Part shown: one piece after another, positions 26,303 through 34,933 of the stretch
Position numbering within the stretch: the first letter of the stretch is position 1
How the letters are laid out: each line of letters starts with the position of its first letter
NCBI GenBank assembly: GCA_965140395.1
Contig: OZ223206.1
Span: 496,001-560,000 of the forward strand
Length of the DNA: 64,000 bases
Direction: 5' to 3'
Origin: Parvibaculum sp002684405
GTDB taxonomy: Bacteria > Pseudomonadota > Alphaproteobacteria > Parvibaculales > Parvibaculaceae
Translations under genes and position numbers: made by a program
The notes under the pieces: generated by a model
Seen by the model: only the letters and a program-made list of their open reading frames with translations
The model's database searches: none
Told to the model about the DNA's origin: nothing

Positions 26303-27421
26303 CTACTTCCCCTTAAACAAAGGCCCCGCATCCGGCGCGGCATGCGCGGCTGCCTTTTTCATCACGGTCGGCAGGGCCTGCGCGTCGAGTGCCTCCTCCG
26401 GCACCCAGACACCATCCGCCTTTGTCGCCTGCGCCGCGCTCGCCTCGCCCACGAAGATCGCAAGCTGCAGATGGAAATGCGTAAAGGTGTGCTCGACGAG
26501 CCCCGGCACGCGCGCCCATTTCGCCTTCACCGGCGCGGCGCCCAGTAGCGCGCCCTCGTCGATCTCCGCTTGCGTCCATTCCGTCGTCGGCACTTCCATC
26601 ATGCCGCCCAGCAACCCCTTGTCGGGGCGGCGGCGCAACAGCACCTCGCCCTTCCCGTTCCTTAAATAGAAACAGGCGCCACGCCGCGTAGGCCGCGCCT
26701 TTTTCGGTGCGCGGCGGGGCAGCGTTTCGGCAATGCCTTTTTCAAATGCCAGACACCCGTCCGAAACCGGACAGCGATTGCAGGACGGGCTTTTCGGCGA
26801 GCAGATCGTCGCGCCGAGATCCATCATGGCCTGCGCGAAATCGCCGGGGCGTGTCTCCGGCGTCAGCGTTTCGGCGGCGGGGCGGATTTCCTTCTTGGCG
26901 TCGGGCAGCGGCGTCTCGATCGCAAAGAGCCGCGCCACCACGCGCTCCACATTGCCGTCCACCACGGTCGCCTTGCGGTCGAAGGCGATGGCGGCGATGG
27001 CGGCGGACGTATAGGGCCCGATGCCCGGCAGCGCCTTCAGCCCTTCTTCCGTATCGGGAAAGCGTCCGTCATGCTCTTCGGCGACCTTCACTGCGCAGGC
27101 ATGGAGGTTGCGCGCGCGGGAGTAGTAGCCAAGCCCCGCCCAGGCCTCCATCACCTTGTCGCGCGGCGCGGCGGCGAGGCTTTCCACATCCGGCCAGCGG
27201 CTCACGAAGTCGCGGAAATAGGGGCCCACCGTCGCCACGGTGGTTTGCTGGAGCATGATCTCGGAAAGCCAGACGCAATAGGGGTCCGCCCTTGCGCCCT
27301 TGTCGTGGGCTTTGGGCCTCACCCGCCAGGGCAGATCGCGCGCATGCACGTCGTACCAGGCAAGCAGCCTGTCGCTCACGCTCTCCGGTTTCCCACGCTT
27401 TTTCGCCGTTTTTCCCGCCAT
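26303..27421 (-). CDS. mutY: A/G-specific adenine glycosylase
   Basis: This 372-residue base-excision enzyme removes adenine mispaired with 8-oxoguanine. The catalytic glutamate is in VWLSEIMLQQTTVATV, the helix-hairpin-helix and catalytic aspartate are in LKALPGIGPYTSAAIAAIAF and VVDGNVERVVARL, and the [4Fe-4S] ligands read C-x6-C-x2-C-x5-C in CSPKSPSCNRCPVSDGC. The C-terminal NUDIX-like recognition domain (FYLRNGKGEVLLRRRP) is present. It is divergent from the DUF721 gene that leads to dsbA and smc, a neighbourhood seen in other Alphaproteobacteria. Confidence 0.97.
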   Translation of the reverse strand: MAGKTAKKRGKPESVSDRLLAWYDVHARDLPWRVRPKAHDKGARADPYCVWLSEIMLQQTTVATVGPYFRDFVSRWPDVESLAAAPRDKVMEAWAGLGYYSRARNLHACAVKVAEEHDGRFPDTEEGLKALPGIGPYTSAAIAAIAFDRKATVVDGNVERVVARLFAIETPLPDAKKEIRPAAETLTPETRPGDFAQAMMDLGATICSPKSPSCNRCPVSDGCLAFEKGIAETLPRRAPKKARPTRRGACFYLRNGKGEVLLRRRPDKGLLGGMMEVPTTEWTQAEIDEGALLGAAPVKAKWARVPGLVEHTFTHFHLQLAIFVGEASAAQATKADGVWVPEEALDAQALPTVMKKAAAHAAPDAGPLFKGK

Positions 27422-27525
27422 GCCTCCATATGTGGCGGGCGGGGCCTTCTCGTCAAACGCCTTGGCGCATGGCCTTGCGAAACGGTGATGTGCGTAGAAG
27501 GCAAATCCGAGTCAGAATGCGCGCC

Positions 27526-28053
27526 ATGAACGAGTTGCTGGGAAACAGGATCGCCTCCAGGCGCTATTCCCCCGCGCCCATTGGCGGACGGGTGATGGAG
27601 GCTGCGCGCGACACCTTCAAAAAGCGCGGCTTCGCGCAGGTGCAGATCCTCTCCCACTGGCCGGAAATCGTCGGCGAGACGCTGGCGGAATATTGCGCGC
27701 CGGAAAAGCTCAGCTTTCCGCGCTTCTCGAAGGAAGAAAAACAGAAAGGCCCGTCCACCGGCGCGGTACTGACGCTGCGCGTGGAAGGCCCGGCCGCGGT
27801 CGAGATCAAGCATCTGGAGCCCCAGATCGTCTCCCGCATCAACGCATATTATGGGTACGACGCCGTCGCCCGGCTGAAACTTGTGCAGGGCCCGCTGCCG
27901 CACAAGCCCGTCCGCAAGCGCCGCAAGATCAGGGCGCTGACGCCGGACGAACGAAAGAAGCTTGGCCAAGAGCTTGAATCGATACAGGAAACGCCTCTCA
28001 GGGGAGCGCTGGCCCGGCTGGGCGAGCGGGTCATCGGGGCCAATAAGGGCTGA
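27526..28053 (+). CDS. DUF721 (DciA-like) protein
   Basis: This roughly 175-residue protein has the DUF721 domain, with ARDTFKKRGFAQVQILSHWPEIVGETLAEYCAPEKLSF and LTLRVEGPAAVEIKHLEPQIVSRINAYYG. DciA-type DUF721 proteins help load the replicative DnaB helicase. A basic linker, HKPVRKRRKIR, precedes a helical C-terminus. ATG codons at 27517 and 27526 are both possible; upstream in-frame residues are unlike the family. Its position between mutY and the dsbA-smc pair, divergent from mutY, fits a genome-maintenance cluster. Confidence 0.85.
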   Translation: MNELLGNRIASRRYSPAPIGGRVMEAARDTFKKRGFAQVQILSHWPEIVGETLAEYCAPEKLSFPRFSKEEKQKGPSTGAVLTLRVEGPAAVEIKHLEPQIVSRINAYYGYDAVARLKLVQGPLPHKPVRKRRKIRALTPDERKKLGQELESIQETPLRGALARLGERVIGANKG

Positions 28054-28057
28054 ATGC

Positions 28058-28125
28058 GAGTCCCGATTCTCGTCTGATGGCAACAGAAAGGATTCGTTGA
28101 GGGGGCCCCTCAAGGCCGCCATAAT
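28058..28125 (+). promoter_or_regulatory. promoter of dsbA-smc with three GANTC sites
   Basis: TTGAGG (28097-28102), a 17-base spacer and CATAAT (28120-28125) form a good sigma-70-type promoter about 30 bases ahead of the DsbA-like GTG start. GANTC sites lie at 28058-28062, 28065-28069 and 28091-28095, the last one base upstream of the -35. Methylation sensitivity is inferred from the CcrM encoded nearby. Confidence 0.65.
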
Positions 28126-28153
28126 ACGCAACATCTAGTGGGGACTAGCAGTC

Positions 28154-28903
28154 GTGAATCAAAATCGAGTTATCATCATCCTTGCCGCCATCGTGGTGGT
28201 CTTGGGCCTTGGCTATCTCGCCTACACCCAGTTCGGGGCGTCTGCGGAGGCCGAGCTGGCGTCGTCCGACGTCATGACGGCCGACAGCGCGCTGGAGAAG
28301 GAGCTTCTGGTTCCCGGCCCGCTCGGCGACATGACGATGGGCAAGAAGGACGCGCCGGTGGTCGTCATCGAATATTCCTCGATGACCTGCCCCCATTGCG
28401 CCGACTTCAACAGCCAGACGTTTCCCGAGCTGAAAAAGACCTATATCGACACCGGCAAGGTCTATTTCATTTCGCGGCCCTTCCCCTTCGACAGCGCGGC
28501 GACGGCGGCTTTCATGCTGGCCTTCTGCGCGGGTCCGGAGCGGTATTTCGGCTTTATCGACGTGCTGTTCGAGCAGCAGCGCCAATGGGTCCTCGCAAAG
28601 GATCCGATGGCCGCGCTGGAGAAGATCGCCCGGCAGGGCGGGTTCTCTAACGAGCAGTTCCAGCAATGCATGAAGAACGGCAAGGTCTTCGACCATATCT
28701 CCAAGGTCGCCAAGCGCGCGGCGGAGAAGTTCGAAGTCCGCTCGACGCCCACCTTCTTCATTAACGGCCAGATGGCTCAGGGTTTCATGACCTGGAGCCA
28801 GTTCCAGCCGCTGATCGAAAAGGCGCTGAAGGGCGAGGACATCACCAAGTCCGAGCCCGAAGGCGAGACCACGCCCCAGGAAAAAGCGCCCGGGGAAGAA
28901 TAA
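28154..28903 (+). CDS. membrane-anchored DsbA-family thiol-disulfide oxidoreductase
   Basis: This 249-residue protein has an N-terminal membrane segment (VIIILAAIVVVLGLGYLAY, about 6-24), so the catalytic domain is periplasmic. The thioredoxin active site C79-P-H-C82 sits in YSSMTCPHCADF, and the cis-proline loop is RSTPTFFINGQ. An acidic tail rich in Glu, Pro and Thr ends the protein. It probably forms or isomerises disulfides in exported proteins. It starts with GTG under its own promoter and precedes smc by 73 bp. Confidence 0.9.
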   Translation: MNQNRVIIILAAIVVVLGLGYLAYTQFGASAEAELASSDVMTADSALEKELLVPGPLGDMTMGKKDAPVVVIEYSSMTCPHCADFNSQTFPELKKTYIDTGKVYFISRPFPFDSAATAAFMLAFCAGPERYFGFIDVLFEQQRQWVLAKDPMAALEKIARQGGFSNEQFQQCMKNGKVFDHISKVAKRAAEKFEVRSTPTFFINGQMAQGFMTWSQFQPLIEKALKGEDITKSEPEGETTPQEKAPGEE

Positions 28904-28976
28904 TTCAGCGGGGAGAGCGCGAAAGCTTGTGCCTCTCCCCTTGTTTCAACGCTAGAGAGACGAGCGAGCAACGCAC

Positions 28977-31900
28977 GTGAAGTTCAACCGGCTACGCCTT
29001 TCCGGCTTCAAATCCTTTGTCGATCCGACCGACCTCATCATCGAGGCCGGGCTCACCGGCGTAGTCGGCCCCAATGGCTGCGGCAAATCCAACCTGCTGG
29101 AAGCGCTGCGCTGGGTGATGGGCGAGAACTCGTTCAAGAACATGCGCGGGTCGGGCATGGAAGATGTGATCTTCGCAGGCACCTCCGCCCGGCCTGCGCG
29201 TAACCATGCCGAAGTCGTGCTCTATATCGACAATGTCGATCGCACCGCGCCCGCCGCCTATAATGACTGCGAGGTGGTGGAAATCTCGCGCAGGATCGAG
29301 CGCGATGCAGGCTCCACCTATCGCATCAACGGGCGTGAAGTACGCGCGCGCGACGTGCAGCTCTTCTTTGCCGACGCCTCCACCGGCGCGCATTCGCCCG
29401 CCCTCGTCCGGCAAGGACAGATCGCTCAGCTCATTTCGTCCAAGCCGATCAATCGCCGCCGTATCCTCGAAGAGGCCGCCGGCATTACAGGCCTTTATAC
29501 GCGCCGTCACGAGGCGGAGCTTCGCCTGAAGGCGGCCGAAACCAACCTCACCCGTCTCGACGATGTGGTGGCGCAGCAGGAATCGCAGCTTGCGAGCCTG
29601 AAGCGTCAAGCCCGTCAGGCCGTGCGCTATCGCAATCTCTCCGGTCAGGTCCGCGAAACGGAAGCCATGCTGCTTCACCTGCGCTGGAGCCATGCGCGCG
29701 AAACGCTGGCCGCCGAAGAGCAGCGTCTTGCCGAAACGGATGTGCGCGTCGCCGACCTCACCCGCGAGGCCGCCGCCGCCGCGCGCCTGGAAGGCGAAGC
29801 CTCGCAAGGCCTGCCCCAGCTTCGCGAAAAGGAAGCCGAAGCCGCCGCGCGGCTGCATCGCCTCAATGTCGAACGCGATAATCTCGATGCGGAGGAAACC
29901 CGCGCCAGGGAACAGGCAACCCGCCTTTCCGCCCGGATCGAACAGACCGACCAGGACCTTGCCCGCGAGCGGGGCCTGATCGAAGACACCAATGCCGCGA
30001 TCGAAAAACTCGACGCCGAAACCGCCGAACTGAAAGCGTCCGAGGAAGGACAGGATCAGGCCAAGGCGGAAGCCGAGACCCGCGTTACCGAGACGCAGGA
30101 AAAGCTCAACAAGCACGAAAGCGAGCTCGACCAGCTCAATCAGGAAATCGCGAAGCTCTCCGCCGAACGCAACAGCCTGGTGAAGTCGATCGAGAGCACG
30201 CGCCAGCGCATCGAAAAGCTGGAACGCCAGCTTGCCGACATCTCCCGCGAGCGCGACACCCTGTCGGATGCGGAAGAAAAGAAAGCCGCCATCGCCGCGC
30301 AGACCGCCGAGCTTGAAGAGGCCGCCGAGAAAGTAACGGCGTCGGAACGTCAGGCGCAGGAAGCGGAAGACGCCCGCAAGAATGCGCAGACTGCCGAAGC
30401 GCAGTCGCGCGAGCCGATGCAGGCCGCCGAGCGCGTGGTCGGCGATCTTTCCGCCGAGGCCAAGACGCTGACCGAATTGCTCGCCGTCGGCGAAAGCGAT
30501 CTCTTCCCGCCGCTGATCGACGCGGTGACGGTGGAACATGGCTATGAAACGGCGCTCGGCGCAGCGCTGGGCGACGACCTCGCCGTGCCGGCCGACGATG
30601 CCGCGCCGGTCCATTGGGGCACGCTGCCGCCTTTCGAAACGCCGCCGGCGCTTCCCGAAGACGCGACGCCGCTTTCCTATTTCGTGCAGGCGCCGCCCGC
30701 CCTTGCCCGCCGCCTGTCGCAGATCGGCATTGTGGTGTCGGAAGAAGACGGCAAGCGTCTTCATGCCACGCTGAAACCCGGCCAGCGTCTGGTCACGCAG
30801 GACGGCGCGCTGTGGCGCTGGGACGGTTACACCGCCGCCGCCGATGCGCCCACCGCCTCGGCCAAGCGTCTGGAGCAGCGCAACCGCCTCGCCGATCTCG
30901 AAGAGGAACTGATCGAGGCGCGCCGCAAGGCTGCCGATGCACGCGCCGCGTTCGAGGCCGCGCGTCTTGCCGCCGAACAGGCCGCGCAGAACGAGCAGGA
31001 ATGCCGCCGTGCCATGCGCGAGGCGTCCCAGGCCCATAACCAGCTTCGCGACCGTCTGACGGCGGCCGAGCGGGCCGCCTCGCAGCAGATCTCGCGCCTC
31101 GAAGCGCTTGCCGAAGCGCATGAGCGCATCACGGGCGATCTGGAGGAGGCCCGCAAATCGCTTGAGGAATCGCAAGGCGCGCTGGACGGCCTGCGTCCCG
31201 ACGAGGAACTGCGCACGCGCGCAGGCGAGCTTCGCGATCTCGTCGCCTCGCTGCGGCTGGAACTTTCCGAAGCGCGCGCCCAGGCCGAGGGCCTTCGCCG
31301 CGAGGCGGAAGCCCGCACCCGGCGCCTTGGGGCGATCGGGCAGGAAAGCGCGGCGTGGAAGCTTCGCGCCGACAATGCGACCAAACAGATCGAGACGCTG
31401 GAAGCCCGCCAGACGGAAGCCCGCGAAGAGCTTCAGACGCTGGAAGGCGTGCCTGCCCAGATCGAGGAAAAGCGCCGTTCGCTGCTGGAATATATTTCCG
31501 AAGCCGAAAAGGCGCGTAGCGAAGCCGCCGACCTGCTTGCGACCGCCGAGGCCCAGCTTGCCGAAACCGCCAAGCACGCCAAGATGACGCAAAGCCAGCT
31601 TGGCGAAACGCGCGAGGAACGCGCCCGGATCGACGGTCTCGTCACCGGCGCCCGCGAGCGGCTGGCCGAATCGGAAGCGCGCATCCGCGAAGTGCTGGAA
31701 TGCGCCCCGGAAGAAGCCCTCGCCCAGGCCAATCTCGCCGAAGGCGCAGAATTGCCCGATGCCGACCAGATCGAAGCCCGCCTTGAGAAATACAAGCGCG
31801 AGCGCGAGAGCCTTGGCGGCGTGAACCTGCGCGCCGAGGAAGAAGCCCGCGAACTGACCGAACAGCTCGAAGCGATGACGTCGGAACGCGAAGACCTCGT

Positions 31901-32438
31901 CAGCGCCATCGCCAAGCTGCGTCAGGGCATCGGCAGCCTCAACAAGGAAGGCCGCCAGCGCATGCTGGAAGCCTTCGAAAAGGTGAACGAGAATTTCGGT
32001 CGCCTCTTCACCCACCTCTTCGGGGGCGGCGAGGCGCATCTGAAGCTCACCGAATCGGACGATCCGCTGGAAGCGGGCCTGGAAATCATGGCCCGCCCGC
32101 CCGGCAAGCGGCTGCAGGTCATGTCGCTCCTGTCGGGTGGCGAGCAGGCGCTGACCGCCATGTCGCTCATTTTCGCGGTGTTCCTCACCAATCCCTCGCC
32201 GATCTGCGTGCTGGACGAGGTGGACGCGCCGCTGGACGACGCCAATGTCGAGCGTTTCTGCGAGCTGATGGAAGAAATGACGCGCACCACCGATACGCGC
32301 TTCCTCATCATCACTCACCACGCGCTCACCATGGCCCGGATGAACCGGCTCTACGGCGTGACCATGCAGGAACGCGGCGTTTCGACGCTGGTCTCGGTCG
32401 ATCTCGACACCGCCGAGCAGCTTCGAGAAGCCTCGTAA
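28977..32438 (+). CDS. smc: chromosome segregation ATPase SMC
   Basis: This 1153-residue condensin subunit organises and helps segregate the chromosome. The N-terminal Walker A is GPNGCGKS (31-38). Two long coiled coils rich in Glu, Ala, Arg and Gln flank a hinge at about 515-625 (LGAALGDDLAVP through LVTQDGALWRWDGY). The C-terminal head carries the signature LLSGGEQALTAMSL and Walker B VLDEVDAPLDDAN. The length is typical. Translation starts at GTG, and a perfect terminator follows 30 bases after the stop. scpA and scpB are not in the window. Confidence 0.97.
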   Translation: MKFNRLRLSGFKSFVDPTDLIIEAGLTGVVGPNGCGKSNLLEALRWVMGENSFKNMRGSGMEDVIFAGTSARPARNHAEVVLYIDNVDRTAPAAYNDCEVVEISRRIERDAGSTYRINGREVRARDVQLFFADASTGAHSPALVRQGQIAQLISSKPINRRRILEEAAGITGLYTRRHEAELRLKAAETNLTRLDDVVAQQESQLASLKRQARQAVRYRNLSGQVRETEAMLLHLRWSHARETLAAEEQRLAETDVRVADLTREAAAAARLEGEASQGLPQLREKEAEAAARLHRLNVERDNLDAEETRAREQATRLSARIEQTDQDLARERGLIEDTNAAIEKLDAETAELKASEEGQDQAKAEAETRVTETQEKLNKHESELDQLNQEIAKLSAERNSLVKSIESTRQRIEKLERQLADISRERDTLSDAEEKKAAIAAQTAELEEAAEKVTASERQAQEAEDARKNAQTAEAQSREPMQAAERVVGDLSAEAKTLTELLAVGESDLFPPLIDAVTVEHGYETALGAALGDDLAVPADDAAPVHWGTLPPFETPPALPEDATPLSYFVQAPPALARRLSQIGIVVSEEDGKRLHATLKPGQRLVTQDGALWRWDGYTAAADAPTASAKRLEQRNRLADLEEELIEARRKAADARAAFEAARLAAEQAAQNEQECRRAMREASQAHNQLRDRLTAAERAASQQISRLEALAEAHERITGDLEEARKSLEESQGALDGLRPDEELRTRAGELRDLVASLRLELSEARAQAEGLRREAEARTRRLGAIGQESAAWKLRADNATKQIETLEARQTEAREELQTLEGVPAQIEEKRRSLLEYISEAEKARSEAADLLATAEAQLAETAKHAKMTQSQLGETREERARIDGLVTGARERLAESEARIREVLECAPEEALAQANLAEGAELPDADQIEARLEKYKRERESLGGVNLRAEEEARELTEQLEAMTSEREDLVSAIAKLRQGIGSLNKEGRQRMLEAFEKVNENFGRLFTHLFGGGEAHLKLTESDDPLEAGLEIMARPPGKRLQVMSLLSGGEQALTAMSLIFAVFLTNPSPICVLDEVDAPLDDANVERFCELMEEMTRTTDTRFLIITHHALTMARMNRLYGVTMQERGVSTLVSVDLDTAEQLREAS

Positions 32439-32468
32439 GGCCGAAAGCAAACATTACGCTACGTTAAG

Positions 32469-32491
32469 GCCCCGCTTCGGCGGGGCTTTTT
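32469..32491 (+). terminator. rho-independent terminator of smc
   Basis: GCCCCGC, a TTCG tetraloop and GCGGGGC form a perfect 7-bp stem directly followed by five T residues. Confidence 0.92.
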
Positions 32492-32624
32492 CGTGAGCCC
32501 CGGAGAGCCTTTCGCAGACTCGGACACGGCGTTTTTTCAGAAACCTGCGAAGGCCGATGCCGCGCCTGCGAAGATGCGCAATTTTTCTTTTCAAATCAGG
32601 CACTTGGGGCGGATAACCCTGTTC

Positions 32625-32653
32625 TTGACAGTCCATGCCCCCGCAAGTAGGGT
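32625..32653 (+). promoter_or_regulatory. promoter of the F0 ATP synthase operon
   Basis: TTGACA (32625-32630), a 17-base spacer and TAGGGT (32648-32653) match a strong sigma-70-type promoter. The predicted start near 32660 leaves a leader of about 70 bases before the TTG codon proposed for atpI, and it excludes the in-frame ATG at 32635, which lies inside the promoter. Confidence 0.75.
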
Positions 32654-32727
32654 GCGCGCGGCTTGAGGCGGGGGAACTGCGGAATTTTGCGGTCCCGAAG
32701 GCCTTTTCAGAAGACGGAGAACGGGTT

Positions 32728-33081
32728 TTGGCGAACGATAAGCGCGACCCCTACGCTGTCGATGAGAAGGCCTTGTCCGATCTGGACAAGCGTATCCGGT
32801 CCGCGCGGAAATCGACGAAGGACCCCCGAAAACAGCCAGACGATGACGCAGGCGCGCGCCGGTCGTCCGATATGAGCCTCGCATTCCGCATGTCGTCCGA
32901 CCTCGTGGCGGGCGTTCTTGTCGGAGCGTTTATCGGTTGGGGGCTCGATTGGGTGTTCGGCACTTCTCCGTTCGGCCTCATCGTCTTTCTGGGGCTCGGC
33001 ACCGTTGCCGGCGTCAGAAATCTGCTTCGTACGGTCCGCAGGATGTCCGACGAAGATGGCAAGGACAAGGACGGGCGATAG
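32728..33081 (+). CDS. atpI: ATP synthase protein I (AtpI)
   Basis: This roughly 117-residue inner membrane protein has a charged N-terminus (YAVDEKALSDLDKRIRSARKS). Two membrane segments follow (LVAGVLVGAFIGWGLDWVFG and FGLIVFLGLGTVAGVRNLL), then a charged tail. The GxxxGxxxD-type helix is typical of AtpI, which assists c-ring assembly. I propose a TTG start (LANDKRD) because the upstream ATG lies in the promoter and the residues between are not family-like. It is the first gene of the F0 operon, 31 bp ahead of atpB. Confidence 0.85.
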   Translation: MANDKRDPYAVDEKALSDLDKRIRSARKSTKDPRKQPDDDAGARRSSDMSLAFRMSSDLVAGVLVGAFIGWGLDWVFGTSPFGLIVFLGLGTVAGVRNLLRTVRRMSDEDGKDKDGR

Positions 33082-33112
33082 CCCGACGTAAATAAAACAG
33101 GGGCTTTGCGCC

Positions 33113-33886
33113 GTGGCAGCTGAATCCGGGTCTGGTTTCCCCGTCGATCCTCTTCACCAGTTCGTGGTGAACAAGATTTTCCCGCTGGAGATCGGCGGCA
33201 TCGATGCCTCCTTCACCAATTCCAGCCTCTGGATGATCGTCGTTCTGGGCTTCGTTACCGCCTTCACCGTGATCGGCATGAGCCGGCGCTCCATGGTGCC
33301 CGGCCGGCTGCAATCCTCGGTCGAGATCTTCTACGAATTCATCGCCAACATGGTGCGCGACAATGCGGGCCATGATGCGCAGCGTTTCTTCCCGTTCGTG
33401 TTCACGCTCTTCATGTTCGTGTTCACCGCGAACATCATCGGCCTGTTCCCCTACGCCTTCACGGTGACGAGCCACATCATCGTCACCTTCGCGCTGGCGA
33501 TCATGGTCTTCCTGGGCGTCACGGTGACGGGTCTCATCCTGCACGGGCCGAAATTCTTCGGCCTCTTCGTGCCGTCGGGCGTGCCGGTCTACATGCTGAT
33601 CCTGGTAACGCCGATCGAGATCATTTCCTACATCTCGCGTCCGATCAGCCACTCCGTTCGTCTTTTCGCGAACATGCTGGCCGGTCACATCACGCTGAAG
33701 GTGTTCGCGGGCTTCGTGATTTCCTTTCTGGGCGCGGGCGCGGTCGGCTGGGCCGGCGCCGTGCTGCCCTTCGGCATGATCGTGGCGCTCACGGCGCTCG
33801 AATTGCTGGTCGCGGCACTGCAAGCCTATGTGTTCGCGGTTCTTACCTGCATGTATCTGGGCGATGCGCTGCATCCGGGTCACTGA
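33113..33886 (+). CDS. atpB: F0F1 ATP synthase subunit a
   Basis: This 257-residue membrane subunit forms the proton half-channels beside the c-ring. It starts with GTG. FPVDPLHQFVVNKIFPLEIGG is the N-terminal region, and several hydrophobic helices follow. The essential arginine is in SHSVRLFANMLAGHITLKVF, and the last helices (ALTALELLVAALQAYVFAVL) carry the conserved Glu and Gln. The length is standard. It is followed by a strong hairpin before atpE. Confidence 0.98.
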   Translation: MAAESGSGFPVDPLHQFVVNKIFPLEIGGIDASFTNSSLWMIVVLGFVTAFTVIGMSRRSMVPGRLQSSVEIFYEFIANMVRDNAGHDAQRFFPFVFTLFMFVFTANIIGLFPYAFTVTSHIIVTFALAIMVFLGVTVTGLILHGPKFFGLFVPSGVPVYMLILVTPIEIISYISRPISHSVRLFANMLAGHITLKVFAGFVISFLGAGAVGWAGAVLPFGMIVALTALELLVAALQAYVFAVLTCMYLGDALHPGH

Positions 33887-33914
33887 TCCCGCGCGCTTCG
33901 CCTGTTAAATCATT

Positions 33915-33934
33915 GCGGCCCCAAAAGGGGCCGC
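33915..33934 (+). other. hairpin between atpB and atpE
   Basis: GCGGCCCC, AAAA and GGGGCCGC form a perfect 8-bp stem in the 125-base atpB-atpE gap, followed by a short T-run and then A residues. It could be a partial terminator or a processing or stability element that sets the high c-subunit dose. Confidence 0.65.
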
Positions 33935-34011
33935 GCGTTTGAAAAACAAGAAATTTGTCGGGTCACTCCGGCCCGTCAGAGTTCCAGTTAACCCCGAAGG
34001 AGCAGAAGGTT

Positions 34012-34236
34012 ATGGAAGCAGAAGCAGCAAAGTACATCGGCGCCGGTATCGCGTGCCTCGGCATGGGCGGCGCGGGCATTGGCCTCGGCGCGATTTTCGG
34101 CAACTACCTGGCGGGCGCGCTGCGCAACCCGTCGGCGGCTCAGGGCCAGTTCGGTAACCTGATCTTCGGCTTCGCCGTGACGGAAGCGCTGGGCATCTTC
34201 TCGCTGCTCGTCGCGCTGATCCTGCTGTTCGCGTAA
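34012..34236 (+). CDS. atpE: F0F1 ATP synthase subunit c
   Basis: This 74-residue proteolipid forms the rotor ring. Helix 1 carries the glycine pattern GMGGAGIGLGAIFG (17-30), the polar loop is RNPSAAQ (38-44), and helix 2 has the proton-binding Glu58 in GFAVTEALGIFSLL. The start ATG at 34012 follows an AAGGAG-type site (CCGAAGGAGCAGAAGGTT). Residues suggest a proton ring, with no sodium-site glutamine in helix 1. Hairpins flank the gene on both sides. Confidence 0.98.
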   Translation: MEAEAAKYIGAGIACLGMGGAGIGLGAIFGNYLAGALRNPSAAQGQFGNLIFGFAVTEALGIFSLLVALILLFA

Positions 34237-34273
34237 TCCCTCAGATCTTTTTCTCGGGGATTTAACGACTGGC

Positions 34274-34306
34274 TGGCCGCCTTTCCGGATTCGTCCGGAG
34301 GCGGCC
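34274..34306 (+). other. hairpin between atpE and the b' gene
   Basis: TGGCCGCC and GGCGGCCA pair, with further pairing of TCCGGA and TCCGGA inside, in the 92-base gap before the b' gene. No T-tract follows. Like the hairpin upstream of atpE it may protect the atpE transcript. Confidence 0.6.
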
Positions 34307-34328
34307 ACTGCCCGGTTAGGAGATACAA

Positions 34329-34922
34329 ATGGCCACTGAGACGGCGCATCAGATCGTCGCCCAAAATGAACATGCCAACCCGACCGCCCACACGATGGAA
34401 GGTCAGGAAGCGGCTCATGGCGGCGCTCACGAGACCGGCTTCCCGCCATTCAATCCGGACTCGTTTTCGTCGCAGCTCATCTGGCTGGCGATCAGCTTCG
34501 GCATCCTCTATCTGCTGATGTCGCGCGTCGCCCTGCCCAAGATCGCGACCGTTCTGGAAGAGCGTCACGACCGTATCGCCGACGACCTCGATCAGGCGGA
34601 ACAGTTCCGCTCGCAGACCGAGGAAGCGATCGCCGCTTACGAAAAGGCGCTCGGCGAGGCCCGCGACGAAGCCCACAAGATCGCCCAGGCGACGCGTGAC
34701 GAGCTTCAGGCCGAAACGGACCGCCAGCGTCAGGAAGTCGAAGGCGAACTCGCCGTGAAGATCGCCGACGCCGAATCGCGCATCAAATCGACCAAGGAAG
34801 CCGCCATGGCCAATGTCCGCGACATCGCCGCCGATGTTGCCGGCAGCGTGGTGACGCAGGTTCTTGGCGAAAATGCCGACGCGGCCGCTCTCGAGCGCGC
34901 CGTCGACGCGGAAATCAAATAG
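34329..34922 (+). CDS. F0F1 ATP synthase subunit b'
   Basis: This 197-residue subunit is the second stator b-type chain found in Alphaproteobacteria and photosynthetic bacteria. An unusually long hydrophilic N-terminus of about 52 residues (rich in His, Ala, Thr and Glu) precedes one membrane helix, LIWLAISFGILYLLMSRVAL. A long charged helix for the peripheral stalk then follows (DDLDQAEQFRSQTEEAIAAYEKAL). A GGAGATACAA ribosome site precedes the ATG. It is 11 bp from atpF and pairs with it in the stalk. Confidence 0.95.
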   Translation: MATETAHQIVAQNEHANPTAHTMEGQEAAHGGAHETGFPPFNPDSFSSQLIWLAISFGILYLLMSRVALPKIATVLEERHDRIADDLDQAEQFRSQTEEAIAAYEKALGEARDEAHKIAQATRDELQAETDRQRQEVEGELAVKIADAESRIKSTKEAAMANVRDIAADVAGSVVTQVLGENADAAALERAVDAEIK

Positions 34923-34933
34923 GGAGAACGTCC

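Noticed and set aside
28992..32450. 1152-codon open frame on the minus strand opposite smc
   Set aside because: The long opposite frame arises from GC-rich third positions. SMC has all its ATPase motifs on the plus strand.
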